Positions 49,723-58,129 of a stretch of 64,000 nt of DNA are shown in pieces. Origin of the DNA: Eubacterium_G segne (GTDB lineage: Bacteria; Bacillota; Clostridia; Lachnospirales; Lachnospiraceae); contig NZ_JACOOZ010000003.1 of the NCBI RefSeq assembly GCF_014287775.1, positions 186,001 through 250,000 of the forward strand. The letters are read 5' to 3'. A program made the translations under genes and the position numbers. Every line of letters starts with the position of its first letter. Within the stretch, counting starts at the first letter, position 1. Under the pieces are notes generated by a model, which made no database searches, was not told the origin of the DNA, and was given only the letters and a program-made list of their open reading frames with translations.

Positions 49723-51483
49723 CTAATTTAATGAAACATGTATTTTCTGTAACATGCTCTGTTCTTTTATTATCTGTTGTAACTGGGCAATATCCGATGC
49801 CTCAGCCGCCTTTTTGTCAAGACTCTCTTTTTTGATTTTTAAAACTGCATCATTTATAGCCTTTTCCTGCTCTGCAAAATCTAAATTAGCTCTTATAGGT
49901 GACACGAAAAGTTCTGCCACCATTTTATGTTCAGCTTCATCAGTAAAATAATTCATAATTTTGGCAGGATTTGCCTCACCATTTTCCATTTGCTCCCAAA
50001 AAAGTGAAGCAACCTTTCTGTAGAAATCGTCTATAAAATCCTCAGGGGAAATAACCTTTGCCACCTTGTTAAACCAATCCGTTCTGTCTAGAACCGAAGC
50101 TAAAAGTATTCTTTGAGCCTGCATAGAAGCATCTTCTTTTTTTTGTTTTTTCTCCTGATAATCTTCGTAGGTTTCCTTTTCTTCCTTACCTACATAAGTA
50201 AGTCCGGTCTTTTTTACCAGCTTGGCGAGACCATCCTTTGGTATTTTAAAAATCTCACACACAGATTCGATATAATTTTCCCTTTCAATTTCATCGTTAA
50301 AATCAAGAATCATTTCAGCAACCTTTTTATGAAATGCTGTTTTTTCCTGCGGGTCAGACATATTGTATTTTTTTTGTTCCATGGCAACCTGAAAAATAAA
50401 ATAATTTGTGGCATTTTTTATTCTCTCTTCATATGCCTCTTTTCCCATTGCCTTAATAAATTCATCAGGGTCCTTATAAGGTTTCATGGATAAAACCTTA
50501 ATTGACAGTCCCACATCCCTTAAATAAGGGATTGCCCTGAGAGCCGCCTTTATTCCTGCCTCATCACTGTCAAAAGTAAGAACAACCTCTTTAACATATC
50601 TTTTAATTAAAGATGCATGCCTTGATGTAAATGCCGTTCCAAGAGCTGCCACTGCGTTATTAAAGCCTGCCTGATGAAGGCTTATAACATCCATATATCC
50701 CTCGCAAATAAGCATATAATCCTTTCTGGAGCTTCTGGCAACATTTAATCCATAAAGATTACGGCTTTTGTCAAAAACCTTTGTTTCCGGGGAATTTAAG
50801 TATTTAGGCTTACCATCTCCCATTACACGGCCTCCAAAGGCTATGACTCTGTTATTAGCATCCATTATGGGAAACATAACACGATTCCAGAATTTGTCAT
50901 TTACCCCACGTTTTTCGTCGTAGGTAAACAATCCTGTCTCTTTTAATTCTGAATCATTATAACCCTTGTTTTTTAAGTATTTGTAAAGGTTATCACTATA
51001 TTTATCAGAATATCCCAGACCAAATCTTAATATAGTTTCATCAGATAACTTTCTCCCTGAAAGATAGTTATATGCCAGTTTTCCTCTTTCTGACTTTAAC
51101 AGATAGTGATAATATTTGGCGGCTTCTGTATTTATTTCAATAATTTTTGTTTTTAAATCCTTTTCCTGCTTAGCTTCTTTTGAATATTCCATCTTTGGCA
51201 ACTCAATGCCTGCCCTGTCAGCCAGCACCTCCATTGCCTCAATAAATGTATAATTTTCATATTTCATCAAAAAAGATATTACGTTGCCCCCTTCGCCACA
51301 TCCAAAGCAGTAATACATCTGTTTATGGGGTGATACGGAAAAAGATGGTGACTTTTCATTGTGAAAAGGACAAAGTCCAAAATAGGAACTGCCTTTTTTC
51401 TGTAATTTAACGTAATCCCCTATCACATCAACTATGTCATTTTCCGTTCTTACCTGTTCTATAATATCCTCTGAGTAAAACAC
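49723..51483 (-). CDS. dnaG: DNA primase
   Basis: Makes RNA primers for DNA replication, 586 residues. The CHC2 zinc finger is intact (Cys38, His41, Cys59, Cys62; GLCPFHNEKSPSF and YYCFGCGEGG). The TOPRIM catalytic domain contains CEGYMDVISLHQAG (about 260-273) and TFDSDEAGIKAAL. The C-terminal helicase-interaction region runs from about 440 and is divergent, as usual. It follows dgt by 21 bases and precedes trmK, forming a dgt-dnaG-trmK-kinase string. Confidence 0.96.
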   Translation of the reverse strand: MFYSEDIIEQVRTENDIVDVIGDYVKLQKKGSSYFGLCPFHNEKSPSFSVSPHKQMYYCFGCGEGGNVISFLMKYENYTFIEAMEVLADRAGIELPKMEYSKEAKQEKDLKTKIIEINTEAAKYYHYLLKSERGKLAYNYLSGRKLSDETILRFGLGYSDKYSDNLYKYLKNKGYNDSELKETGLFTYDEKRGVNDKFWNRVMFPIMDANNRVIAFGGRVMGDGKPKYLNSPETKVFDKSRNLYGLNVARSSRKDYMLICEGYMDVISLHQAGFNNAVAALGTAFTSRHASLIKRYVKEVVLTFDSDEAGIKAALRAIPYLRDVGLSIKVLSMKPYKDPDEFIKAMGKEAYEERIKNATNYFIFQVAMEQKKYNMSDPQEKTAFHKKVAEMILDFNDEIERENYIESVCEIFKIPKDGLAKLVKKTGLTYVGKEEKETYEDYQEKKQKKEDASMQAQRILLASVLDRTDWFNKVAKVISPEDFIDDFYRKVASLFWEQMENGEANPAKIMNYFTDEAEHKMVAELFVSPIRANLDFAEQEKAINDAVLKIKKESLDKKAAEASDIAQLQQIIKEQSMLQKIHVSLN

Positions 51484-51504
51484 TTTATCCTCCTAAATGC
51501 CTTA

Positions 51505-52512
51505 TCACATATTCCATGATTTCGGCACAAATATTTTTTCAAATACGGCAACTGAATACTGGTCGCTCATTCCTGCAATATAATCACAAACCACCTGTTC
51601 CGGATTTTCTCCCTGCTCATTAATCAGATAAATAAATTCCTGTGGCAGCCTATCAGTATTGTGAAGAAAATAATCAAACATGATTTTAAGCATCTCCGTA
51701 GCTTTGGTTTCCTCACTTTTTGCCCTTGGATTAGTATACACGCTTTTAAACATATAACTTCTAAGTCCCATCATGGCATCGTGTACCTGCTTTGACATTA
51801 AGATATCGTCTTTTTCATAGCTGTTTTCCACTATGTCGTGAACTAATTTATCCAATCTCTTCTTAGTAGTATCTCCTAATATTTCCCTGTAAACCGGCGG
51901 AATATCTTCTTCACTTATTATTTTTCCTCTTACAGCATCATCAATGTCATGATTAATATAAGCTATTTTATCAGACAATCTCACAACCTTTCCCTCAAGA
52001 GTTGAAGGATTTCCATTGGTTCTATGATTTACAATTCCGTCTCTTACCTCTTTTGTAAGATTTAACCCTCTTCCGTTGTTTTCTAATATTTCCACAACAC
52101 GTATGCTTTGAAGATAATGTTTAAATCCTAAACTACACACTTCATTAAGAGTTCTTTCTCCTGCATGGCCAAAAGGGGTATGACCCAAATCATGTCCCAA
52201 AGCAATAGCCTCCGTTAAATCTTCATTTAAATCAAGAGATTTAGCTATGGTTCTTGCTATCTGGGATACTTCTAACGTATGGGTCAGACGGGTTCTGTAA
52301 TGATCACCCATAGGCGACAAAAAAACCTGCGTCTTATGTTTCAATCTTCTAAAAGCTTTGCAATGAATGATTCTGTCTCTGTCCCTTTGATACACTGTTC
52401 TTATATCACAAGGTTCCTCATACCTGTCCCTTCCCTTGCTTTCACAACTTAATGCTGCATAGGGACTTAGTGTCTTTTTTTCCAATTCTTCATTTTTCTG
52501 TCTGATATTCAT
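51505..52512 (-). CDS. dgt: Deoxyguanosinetriphosphate triphosphohydrolase-like protein
   Basis: HD-domain metal phosphohydrolase that removes triphosphate from dNTPs, 335 residues, the short type 2 form. Motifs: FRRLKHKTQVF, RLTHTLEVSQIA (His78), GHDLGHTPFGHAGE (His107-Asp108) and a late Asp in INHDIDDAVRG. Substrate preference cannot be judged from sequence. GGAGG precedes the ATG by 7 bases. It heads the dgt-dnaG-trmK-nucleoside kinase gene string, the standard clostridial order for dgt and dnaG. Confidence 0.93.
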   Translation of the reverse strand: MNIRQKNEELEKKTLSPYAALSCESKGRDRYEEPCDIRTVYQRDRDRIIHCKAFRRLKHKTQVFLSPMGDHYRTRLTHTLEVSQIARTIAKSLDLNEDLTEAIALGHDLGHTPFGHAGERTLNEVCSLGFKHYLQSIRVVEILENNGRGLNLTKEVRDGIVNHRTNGNPSTLEGKVVRLSDKIAYINHDIDDAVRGKIISEEDIPPVYREILGDTTKKRLDKLVHDIVENSYEKDDILMSKQVHDAMMGLRSYMFKSVYTNPRAKSEETKATEMLKIMFDYFLHNTDRLPQEFIYLINEQGENPEQVVCDYIAGMSDQYSVAVFEKIFVPKSWNM

Positions 52513-52543
52513 AATCTACCTCCGAAAAATGCTCATATCCGGT

Positions 52544-52583
52544 ACCAATACGCATCTACCAATACGCATCTACCAATATACAT
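52544..52583. repeat. 14-bp tandem repeat upstream of dgt
   Basis: ACCAATACGCATCT occurs at 52544-52557 and 52558-52571 and continues as ACCAATATACAT at 52572-52583, about 2.8 copies. It lies 32 bases before the dgt start in its leader or promoter region. The remaining gap to 52789 is AT-rich and I see no gene in it. Confidence 0.75.
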
Positions 52584-52789
52584 TTTAGTATACAACACAT
52601 TTTATTATTAATAAAGAGTTGAAAATTTAATGAGAAATAGCGTTGCATGGAAAAGTTTGAATTTTTGATGGATGTAAAATCGATGAGTTATATCTGTTTA
52701 GAAGAAAATTTTTATTCTATTGTTTTTAGGATATGTTTTTATTATTTTGGGGCTTTTGTGGGGATTTTTAAGTTTTTTTTAAAAAAGTG

Positions 52790-52818
52790 TTGACACTCCC
52801 TTGGCATTATGGTATTAT
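52790..52818 (+). promoter_or_regulatory. Promoter of the tRNA-Leu genes
   Basis: TTGACA (52790-52795), 17 bases, TATTAT (52813-52818), ending 22 bases before the first tRNA. Confidence 0.75.
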
Positions 52819-52840
52819 TTTTCTTGCGTTTGAAACGTAT

Positions 52841-52925
52841 GCGGAAGTGTCGGAACTGGCAGACGAGCAAGACTAAGGATCTTGTAAGCATTGCGCTTGT
52901 GTGGGTTCAAGTCCCATCTTCCGCA
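52841..52925 (+). tRNA. tRNA-Leu (anticodon AAG)
   Basis: 85-base class II tRNA with a long variable arm. Acceptor GCGGAAG/CTTCCGC, anticodon stem CAAGA/TCTTG around CTAAGGA, anticodon AAG for codon CTT. T-loop GGTTCAAGTCC present. CCA not encoded. Confidence 0.93.
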
Positions 52926-52936
52926 TTTTGTTTTTC

Positions 52937-52965
52937 AAAATGGAAGTCTTTGAGACTTCCATTTT
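52937..52965 (+). terminator. Hairpin between the two tRNA-Leu genes
   Basis: AAAATGGAAGTCT pairs with AGACTTCCATTTT around a three-base loop. The T run is part of the stem, so it may terminate part of the transcripts or guide processing. Confidence 0.5.
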
Positions 52966-52990
52966 ATGTATATAAACAAATATCAATTAT

Positions 52991-53075
52991 GCAGTTGTGG
53001 CGGAATTGGCATACGCGCATGATTCAGGTTCATGTCCGGGTTAACTGGGTGTGGGTTCAAGTCCCATCAACTGCA
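52991..53075 (+). tRNA. tRNA-Leu (anticodon CAG)
   Basis: 85-base class II tRNA. Acceptor GCAGTTG/CAACTGC, anticodon stem CATGA/TCATG around TTCAGGT, anticodon CAG for codon CTG. Variable arm CCGGGTTAACTGGG-like and T-loop GGTTCAAGTCC present. CCA not encoded. Confidence 0.93.
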
Positions 53076-53079
53076 TCAA

Positions 53080-53128
53080 AAATCCTTAAAAGTTGTAGTG
53101 TCATACTACTGCTTTTAAGGATTTTTTG
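53080..53128 (+). terminator. Terminator after the tRNA-Leu genes
   Basis: AAATCCTTAAAAG pairs with CTTTTAAGGATTT with an inner GTAGT/ACTAC stem, followed by a T run. Confidence 0.85.
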
Positions 53129-53203
53129 TTTGTTAAAAGCTATTCTCCAGCCCAATAGCCTATACTTACCTCCGAAACGCCGACAATGCCTGCCCAAAGA
53201 TAC

Positions 53204-53253
53204 AAAAAAAAAGCTGTTATGCCGGTACCTTCAGTAACCAACACAACAGCTCT
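53204..53253 (-). terminator. Terminator after the Gld-like ABC operon
   Basis: AGCTGTT and AACAGCT form the stem on the minus strand, followed by nine T residues (53204-53212). Confidence 0.7.
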
Positions 53254-53263
53254 TATCTCTTAT

Positions 53264-53914
53264 TTATTCACTTGTTTTATCTGTACCCGCTTCTCCTAAA
53301 GTGGTTTCTTCTGCCTCTTTTCCTGTGGTTGTTTCCTCTACCGTTGTAGTTTCTTCTTCCTTCATGTCATCAACAGTCTTAGAAAAAGCCGTTACTAAAT
53401 CAGATGATATAACATATACATTGTCATCGCCCTTTACCATCATATAATATTTGGTTGAATCATACGGGTTTGCGCTTCCAATGTATATAATATACTCTTT
53501 TCCATCCTTGTCTGTAACCTTGATTGTATTTGTAGCAGCGGCCAACTCATCTTCTGACTTTATGAAGCCATAATCTTCTTCACTGCTCACATTATCAATT
53601 TTATCCTCTGCGTCTATTTCTGCCAGTTTTGAAAGCATTTCGGACTCAATGGTACTCTTTTTAAGTTTCACGTCTTCCTGGCCTGAAATTTGCCATTTTC
53701 CGTCATTTTTCTTAATTTCCAAGGTACTGTTACTTAACACATAAGAAAAATTCTTTACATCCTTGTAGTCATCTAACTGAAAAGCAACTATTTTGCCTGC
53801 TTCTTCTTCCTTTTTTTCTTTCTTGTCAAAGTGACTGCTCATAACAAAATATCCAACAATGCAGACAACTAAAACAGCCACAATGACGCCAAACTGAATA
53901 AACTGTTTTTTCAT
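53264..53914 (-). CDS. DUF4340-like membrane-anchored protein of a Gld-like ABC system
   Basis: A 216-residue protein with one N-terminal membrane helix (about 8-26) and an extracytoplasmic domain with repeated beta segments (YVLSNSTLEIKKNDGKWQISG, NTIKVTDKDGKEYIIYIGS, DNVYVISSDLVTAF). This is the pattern of DUF4340 proteins, which travel with GldG-type ABC components. The C-terminus is a Thr/Glu-rich tail like the one in its partner. Its ATG overlaps the stop of the permease fusion (TAATG), so synthesis is coupled. Membrane-tethered, probably a complex partner; function unknown. A strong terminator follows. Confidence 0.8.
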   Translation of the reverse strand: MKKQFIQFGVIVAVLVVCIVGYFVMSSHFDKKEKKEEEAGKIVAFQLDDYKDVKNFSYVLSNSTLEIKKNDGKWQISGQEDVKLKKSTIESEMLSKLAEIDAEDKIDNVSSEEDYGFIKSEDELAAATNTIKVTDKDGKEYIIYIGSANPYDSTKYYMMVKGDDNVYVISSDLVTAFSKTVDDMKEEETTTVEETTTGKEAEETTLGEAGTDKTSE

Positions 53915-56202
53915 TAATATCTTCTCCTTCTAACCCATACTGCTATTCCTGCTAATAACACAATAATAGGTACCACAATTGCAATCAGTACTCCGAACAA
54001 TCTTGTGCCTGACTCTGTAACTGTAAGTGTAGCCGGAGTCATGCTTTTAGCCGGTACGGATATTGTTTCAACATCCGTTTTAATATATTCTTTTAACGCA
54101 TTATTTACAATCTGTGTGTTTGAGCTTTGTACCTTATTATCTACAGTATCCGCAAGAGAATATACTGAACCGAATACCAACAGATTCGATGTGACAGATG
54201 TAGTTGTTTCACTATTAGATGAATCTTCATTTGTTGTTTCTTCGCTTGTTTCAGCTTCACTGTTTGTCTCTTTGTTTCCTGTTGTTGCTTCCTCTGACTT
54301 GCTACTCTTGTCACCTGATGTTTTCTTAGTTATTGTTTTTGAGGCAGAAACAACTGTATCAAAAGGTCCTGCCACATCACCTTTTTCCTTCTCATAAGAT
54401 GTAGCATTAGATGGATTTGTCTTTAATACGGAATTGTCAGAAGTTGATGCTAATGCAGTGTATGAAGCACTTGTATCATCACTTTCTGCCTGCTTTAATC
54501 CCATAGTATATGGTGTAAATATATAACTTGTAAGTCCTGATGCATAACCTGTAGAACCTTCAGCAAATCCATAGAATGGGCCATACTGGGTTGCATAACG
54601 TGAACTGTCGTTTTCTGCCACAAGACCATCATAAACCTTAACATTATATTCCTCTAAAATAGAATAGAAATTAGGCTTATCAACACCAACACTGGCTTTT
54701 GCCTCTAATGCGGCGATTACATTTCCACCTTCCTTAATGTAGTTCTTTATTACATCAGCTTCATCCTTTGAGTAATCTGTTTCAGGTCCTAGCAAAAGAA
54801 CTGCTGAACACTCATCAGTAGAAATTGACGATTTGCTTAACAAGTTAATTTCTTCAATTTCACAGTTATACTTTGAAATTATATCCTTCAAATTCTCCAT
54901 TGTACCAAAATTATTAGAATCTGATACTATTTCGTTATGACCTGTAACCTGATAGATTTTATAGGTAGAATTTGAACGTACATAAGAAATCGCACTATCT
55001 AACTGTCCTTCACAGTCATAGGTTGTAGATGCAGATGCACCTGAATAATAATATGCTGAATTATCTGTAACATAAATGTTATTGTAATCAACAACCTTTG
55101 ATTTTTTATTTGATGCGTTGTATACAATAATACTTCCGGCTGTTGGTGCAGTATCGGTGTATGTTTTGTAGAAATTAGGGTATCTGTTTGTATCCTTATA
55201 TTCTACTTTTATGTGTTTTGATGCTGTTTCGTATCTTGCTAATGTCTTTTTAATTGTAGAATCCGCTTCTGACTTAGAAGCCATAACATATAAGGTAATA
55301 TCCTTATCAAGTCCCTTTAGCATTTTCTTTGTATCACTTGAAATAGAGAAAAGGGATGTAGATGTCATATCCGCTGTTGCCCATGCTTCTTTAGATGTTA
55401 TGGTACCTGCAATAAGGTTTACAAAAACAACCAATGCAACTACAACAGCTATAAAACCTGTACTGAAAATTCCCGTTCCAATAAATTTCTTTGATACATT
55501 CCATCTTCTCTTCTGAATTGACTGGCATGTAAGAAACAAAAATACAGCTGTTAAAGATATGTAGTACACAACATTTGACAGAGTAATTACACCATTTAAG
55601 AAATCCTGCATAGGTGAATATAAATCAAAACATCCAAGAATTTTTGTGAGAATATTTCCATCTGACGAAATCATGGATGTAAGAGAACCCATTAAGTAGC
55701 CAAGAAGTAAAACTACAATACTTAATATTGCAGATATTACCTGACTTTCTGTTAATGATGAAATAAACATGCCAATGGCAATAAATGCAATTCCGTAAAG
55801 GAATAATCCGAAAATATTAGTATATGCTGTCTTAAAAGGCATATTTCCGAATTTTGACAAAATCACCGGGTATAAACACATTATAAGAACCGGTATGGCA
55901 AAAATCGTTGTTAGTGCCATAAATTTTCCCATTACAATTTTTCCAACTGAAACAGGTGCAGTAAGAATTAACTGGTCAGTTTTGAGCCTTCTTTCATCTG
56001 CTATTATTTTCATTGTAAGAATAGGAACTGTAAATACCAGAATAAAGAGACTCTGGTATACCGGATACATACTTGTCAATCCATTTTGTAAATTATAGTA
56101 TACAAAAAATATACCTGCTACTAATGTTGTAACCGCAATAAACAAACATGCGATAACTGATGTAAAATAAGATTTTAACTCTCTTTTATATATTGCAATC
56201 AT
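53914..56202 (-). CDS. Fused ABC-2 permease and GldG-like protein
   Basis: A 762-residue fusion. Residues 1-240 form an ABC-2 permease with about six helices (MIAIYKRELKSYFTSVIACL at the start, YGIAFIAIGMFISSLTESQ in the middle). After another helix (about 245-268), residues about 275-700 match the extracytoplasmic GldG/IFT52-like region: FSISSDTKKMLKGLDKDITL, YQVTGHNEI, LLLGPETDYSKDEADVIKNY and KEGGNVIAALEAKASV. A Ser/Thr/Glu-rich insert (about 620-670) precedes LLVFGSVYSLADTV and a final helix ending VWVRRRRY. In Bacteroidetes separate GldF and GldG act in gliding; in Firmicutes the role is unknown. It overlaps both neighbours by one base. Confidence 0.85.
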   Translation of the reverse strand: MIAIYKRELKSYFTSVIACLFIAVTTLVAGIFFVYYNLQNGLTSMYPVYQSLFILVFTVPILTMKIIADERRLKTDQLILTAPVSVGKIVMGKFMALTTIFAIPVLIMCLYPVILSKFGNMPFKTAYTNIFGLFLYGIAFIAIGMFISSLTESQVISAILSIVVLLLGYLMGSLTSMISSDGNILTKILGCFDLYSPMQDFLNGVITLSNVVYYISLTAVFLFLTCQSIQKRRWNVSKKFIGTGIFSTGFIAVVVALVVFVNLIAGTITSKEAWATADMTSTSLFSISSDTKKMLKGLDKDITLYVMASKSEADSTIKKTLARYETASKHIKVEYKDTNRYPNFYKTYTDTAPTAGSIIVYNASNKKSKVVDYNNIYVTDNSAYYYSGASASTTYDCEGQLDSAISYVRSNSTYKIYQVTGHNEIVSDSNNFGTMENLKDIISKYNCEIEEINLLSKSSISTDECSAVLLLGPETDYSKDEADVIKNYIKEGGNVIAALEAKASVGVDKPNFYSILEEYNVKVYDGLVAENDSSRYATQYGPFYGFAEGSTGYASGLTSYIFTPYTMGLKQAESDDTSASYTALASTSDNSVLKTNPSNATSYEKEKGDVAGPFDTVVSASKTITKKTSGDKSSKSEEATTGNKETNSEAETSEETTNEDSSNSETTTSVTSNLLVFGSVYSLADTVDNKVQSSNTQIVNNALKEYIKTDVETISVPAKSMTPATLTVTESGTRLFGVLIAIVVPIIVLLAGIAVWVRRRRY

Positions 56203-57263
56203 TACTTATTTTCCTCCTTGTGGGATATTTCATTTAACGCTTCAACTTCCTTGTCGATATCCTCCTGAAGCTCCTTTTTAGCTTTGCTTTTACCTATTCT
56301 GCGCTTTTTCTTTTCCGGAGCTGCATAATCCTTCGTCAATTCAATAAATAAGTCCTCAAGAGTCTTATGCTTAAAGTCCATCTTTAAAATAGGTAATCTG
56401 CTATTTGCACATGCATAAAAGATTTTCTCACGTACATCATTTTCCCTGTCACTTATAATTGTAAGGTTAACATTATCTGACTTATCAGATTTTGTCATTT
56501 CATATTTTCCTACATCTGATACAGTTCCCATCATAGCTGTAACTGCATCCTTGTTTCCTTTAATCTCCATTTCAAGAACATTTTTTCCTGCCATCTGGTC
56601 AACTAATTCCTTTTCGCTGCCGGCAGCTACCAGACATCCTCTGGAAATAATATATATGTAATCACAAACCTCACTAATCTCTGATAAAATATGAGAGCTT
56701 AATATAACAGTATGTTTTTTTCCTAACTGCTTTATAAGCTGTCTGATTTCAATTATCTGTTTTGGATCAAGACCAACTGTTGGTTCATCCAAAATAATTA
56801 CTTCCGGCATACCAATTAGTGCCTGAGCAATTCCCACTCTTTGCTTATAACCTTTTGACAGATTTCTAATCAGCCTGTTTTCCACCTGATCAGTCTTTGT
56901 CATATTTAAGGCATCCTCTATATTCTTTTCTCTTTTGCATTTAGGTATCTTCTTAAGTTCTGCCACAAATTTCAAATATTCTCTTACAGTCATGTCCTGA
57001 TAAAGAGGTGGCATTTCTGGAAGGTAGCCTACACACTTTTTTGCCTGTTCCGGTTCCTTAAAAATATCACGTCCGTCAATTTTTACCGTTCCGGAGGTTG
57101 CCCCTATGTAACCGGTTATAATATTCATTGTAGTAGATTTTCCTGCTCCATTTGGTCCTAAAAACCCGTATACCCGTCCCTTTTCAATTTTTAAATTCAA
57201 GTTATCCACGGCTAAGTTATCGCCGTATTTTTTCACAAGATTTTCAATTTCAATAACGCTCAT
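56202..57263 (-). CDS. ABC transporter ATP-binding protein, GldA-like
   Basis: A 353-residue ATPase from the ATG at 57263 (MSVIEIENLVKKYGDNLAVD), chosen for its AGGAGG; a start 30 bases earlier lacks one. Walker A is GFLGPNGAGKSTTMNII (about 34-50), signature NLSKGYKQRVGIAQAL, Walker B VIILDEPTVGLDP and H-loop SSHILSEI. A C-terminal domain of about 110 residues (about 215-320) and a Lys-rich tail follow. It powers the fused permease encoded next (one-base overlap). Three 22-bp direct repeats lie upstream and may be operator sites. Confidence 0.93.
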   Translation of the reverse strand: MSVIEIENLVKKYGDNLAVDNLNLKIEKGRVYGFLGPNGAGKSTTMNIITGYIGATSGTVKIDGRDIFKEPEQAKKCVGYLPEMPPLYQDMTVREYLKFVAELKKIPKCKREKNIEDALNMTKTDQVENRLIRNLSKGYKQRVGIAQALIGMPEVIILDEPTVGLDPKQIIEIRQLIKQLGKKHTVILSSHILSEISEVCDYIYIISRGCLVAAGSEKELVDQMAGKNVLEMEIKGNKDAVTAMMGTVSDVGKYEMTKSDKSDNVNLTIISDRENDVREKIFYACANSRLPILKMDFKHKTLEDLFIELTKDYAAPEKKKRRIGKSKAKKELQEDIDKEVEALNEISHKEENK

Positions 57264-57316
57264 TAATATGCCTCCTACTATTTTAAACCTCATTGATAAA
57301 TATTATATTTTTATAA

Positions 57317-57375
57317 TGTGTTTTAAATTAGTAAAATTTGTGTTTTAAATTAGTTTATTTTGTGTTTAATTTGTG
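57317..57375. repeat. Three 22-bp direct repeats upstream of the ABC operon
   Basis: TGTGTTTTAAATTAGT begins at 57317 and again at 57339, and a third, shorter copy (TGTGTTTAATTTGTG) begins at 57361. The period is exactly 22 bases, two turns of DNA. A minus-strand -10 (TATAAT, 57302-57307) lies just downstream and no good -35 is present. This fits binding of an activator, but the repeats may have another cause. Confidence 0.6.
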
Positions 57376-57406
57376 ACCAATGTTACATAAAATAATTTTA
57401 CTATAA

Positions 57407-57450
57407 TAAAAAAAGACCTAAAGTGACCATTAATCACTTTAAGCCTTTTT
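57407..57450 (-). terminator. Terminator after rplT
   Basis: TAAAGTGA and TCACTTTA form the stem core, extended by G-C pairs, with seven T residues after it on the minus strand. It ends the infC-rpmI-rplT operon. Confidence 0.8.
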
Positions 57451-57480
57451 ATTAATTAGAATATATAATTAAAAAATATA

Positions 57481-57837
57481 TTATGCTAATTTTTCTTTAG
57501 CTGTTTCAACTAACTTTGCAAATCCTTCTGCATCATTAACTGCCATTTCAGCTAACATCTTTCTGTTCATTTCAACGCCTGCTAACTTAAGTCCATACAT
57601 AAACTTGCTGTATGAAAGTCCGTTAATTCTTGCAGCAGCATTAATTCTTGCAATCCATAACTGTCTGAACTGTCTCTTCTTCTGCTTTCTTCCTGCATAT
57701 GCACTTGTCAAAGCTCTCATAACTGACTGCTTTGCTACTCTATACTGTTTTGATCTAGCTCCTCTGTAACCTTTAGCGAGCTTTAATATTCTATTATGTT
57801 TCTTTTTAGCGTTCATTCCGCCTTTAATTCTTGCCAT
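57481..57837 (-). CDS. rplT: Ribosomal protein L20
   Basis: 118-residue large-subunit protein needed for early 50S assembly, and the likely autoregulator of its own operon. N-terminal basic extension MARIKGGMNAKKKHNRILKL followed by AKGYRGARSKQYRVAKQSVM and the C-terminal globular domain (RLWIARINAAARINGLSYSKF-like region; here QLWIARINAAARINGLSYS). AGGAGG precedes the ATG. Last gene of infC-rpmI-rplT, 63 bases after rpmI. Confidence 0.98.
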   Translation of the reverse strand: MARIKGGMNAKKKHNRILKLAKGYRGARSKQYRVAKQSVMRALTSAYAGRKQKKRQFRQLWIARINAAARINGLSYSKFMYGLKLAGVEMNRKMLAEMAVNDAEGFAKLVETAKEKLA

Positions 57838-57900
57838 TTCTATTTCCTCCTACACTAGATTAAAATGCACTGTTCCAATTCACCTTCTAATCTGAAATAA

Positions 57901-58098
57901 TTACAGATAAGGTAAAATTTTCTTCATGTTCTTTACGTTTGTAGCATCAGCTGTAGTTGCTTTTCTAAGATTTCTCTTTCTCTTAGCTGATTTTTTAGTT
58001 AAAATATGTGATTTGTAAGCTTTATTTCTTTTAAGCTTTCCTGTACCTGTCTTTTTGAAACGTTTTGCAGCTGCTCTGCTTGTCTTAATTTTTGGCAT
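57901..58098 (-). CDS. rpmI: Ribosomal protein L35
   Basis: 65-residue, very basic large-subunit protein. MPKIKTSRAAAKRFKKTGTG and the C-terminal KNMKKILPYL are typical. It lies 31 bases after infC and has AAGGAGG upstream of its ATG. Confidence 0.98.
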   Translation of the reverse strand: MPKIKTSRAAAKRFKKTGTGKLKRNKAYKSHILTKKSAKRKRNLRKATTADATNVKNMKKILPYL

Positions 58099-58129
58099 GT
58101 CTTATTCCTCCTTAATAATCATCTAAAGC

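Noticed and set aside
52669..52791. A possible 40-residue open frame (MDVKSMSYICLEENF) upstream of the tRNA-Leu genes
   Set aside because: It has no ribosome binding site, low-complexity Phe/Lys-rich coding and overlaps the tRNA promoter.
52809..53237. A 142-codon plus-strand frame covering both tRNA-Leu genes
   Set aside because: It is the translation of two clear tRNA genes and their terminators.
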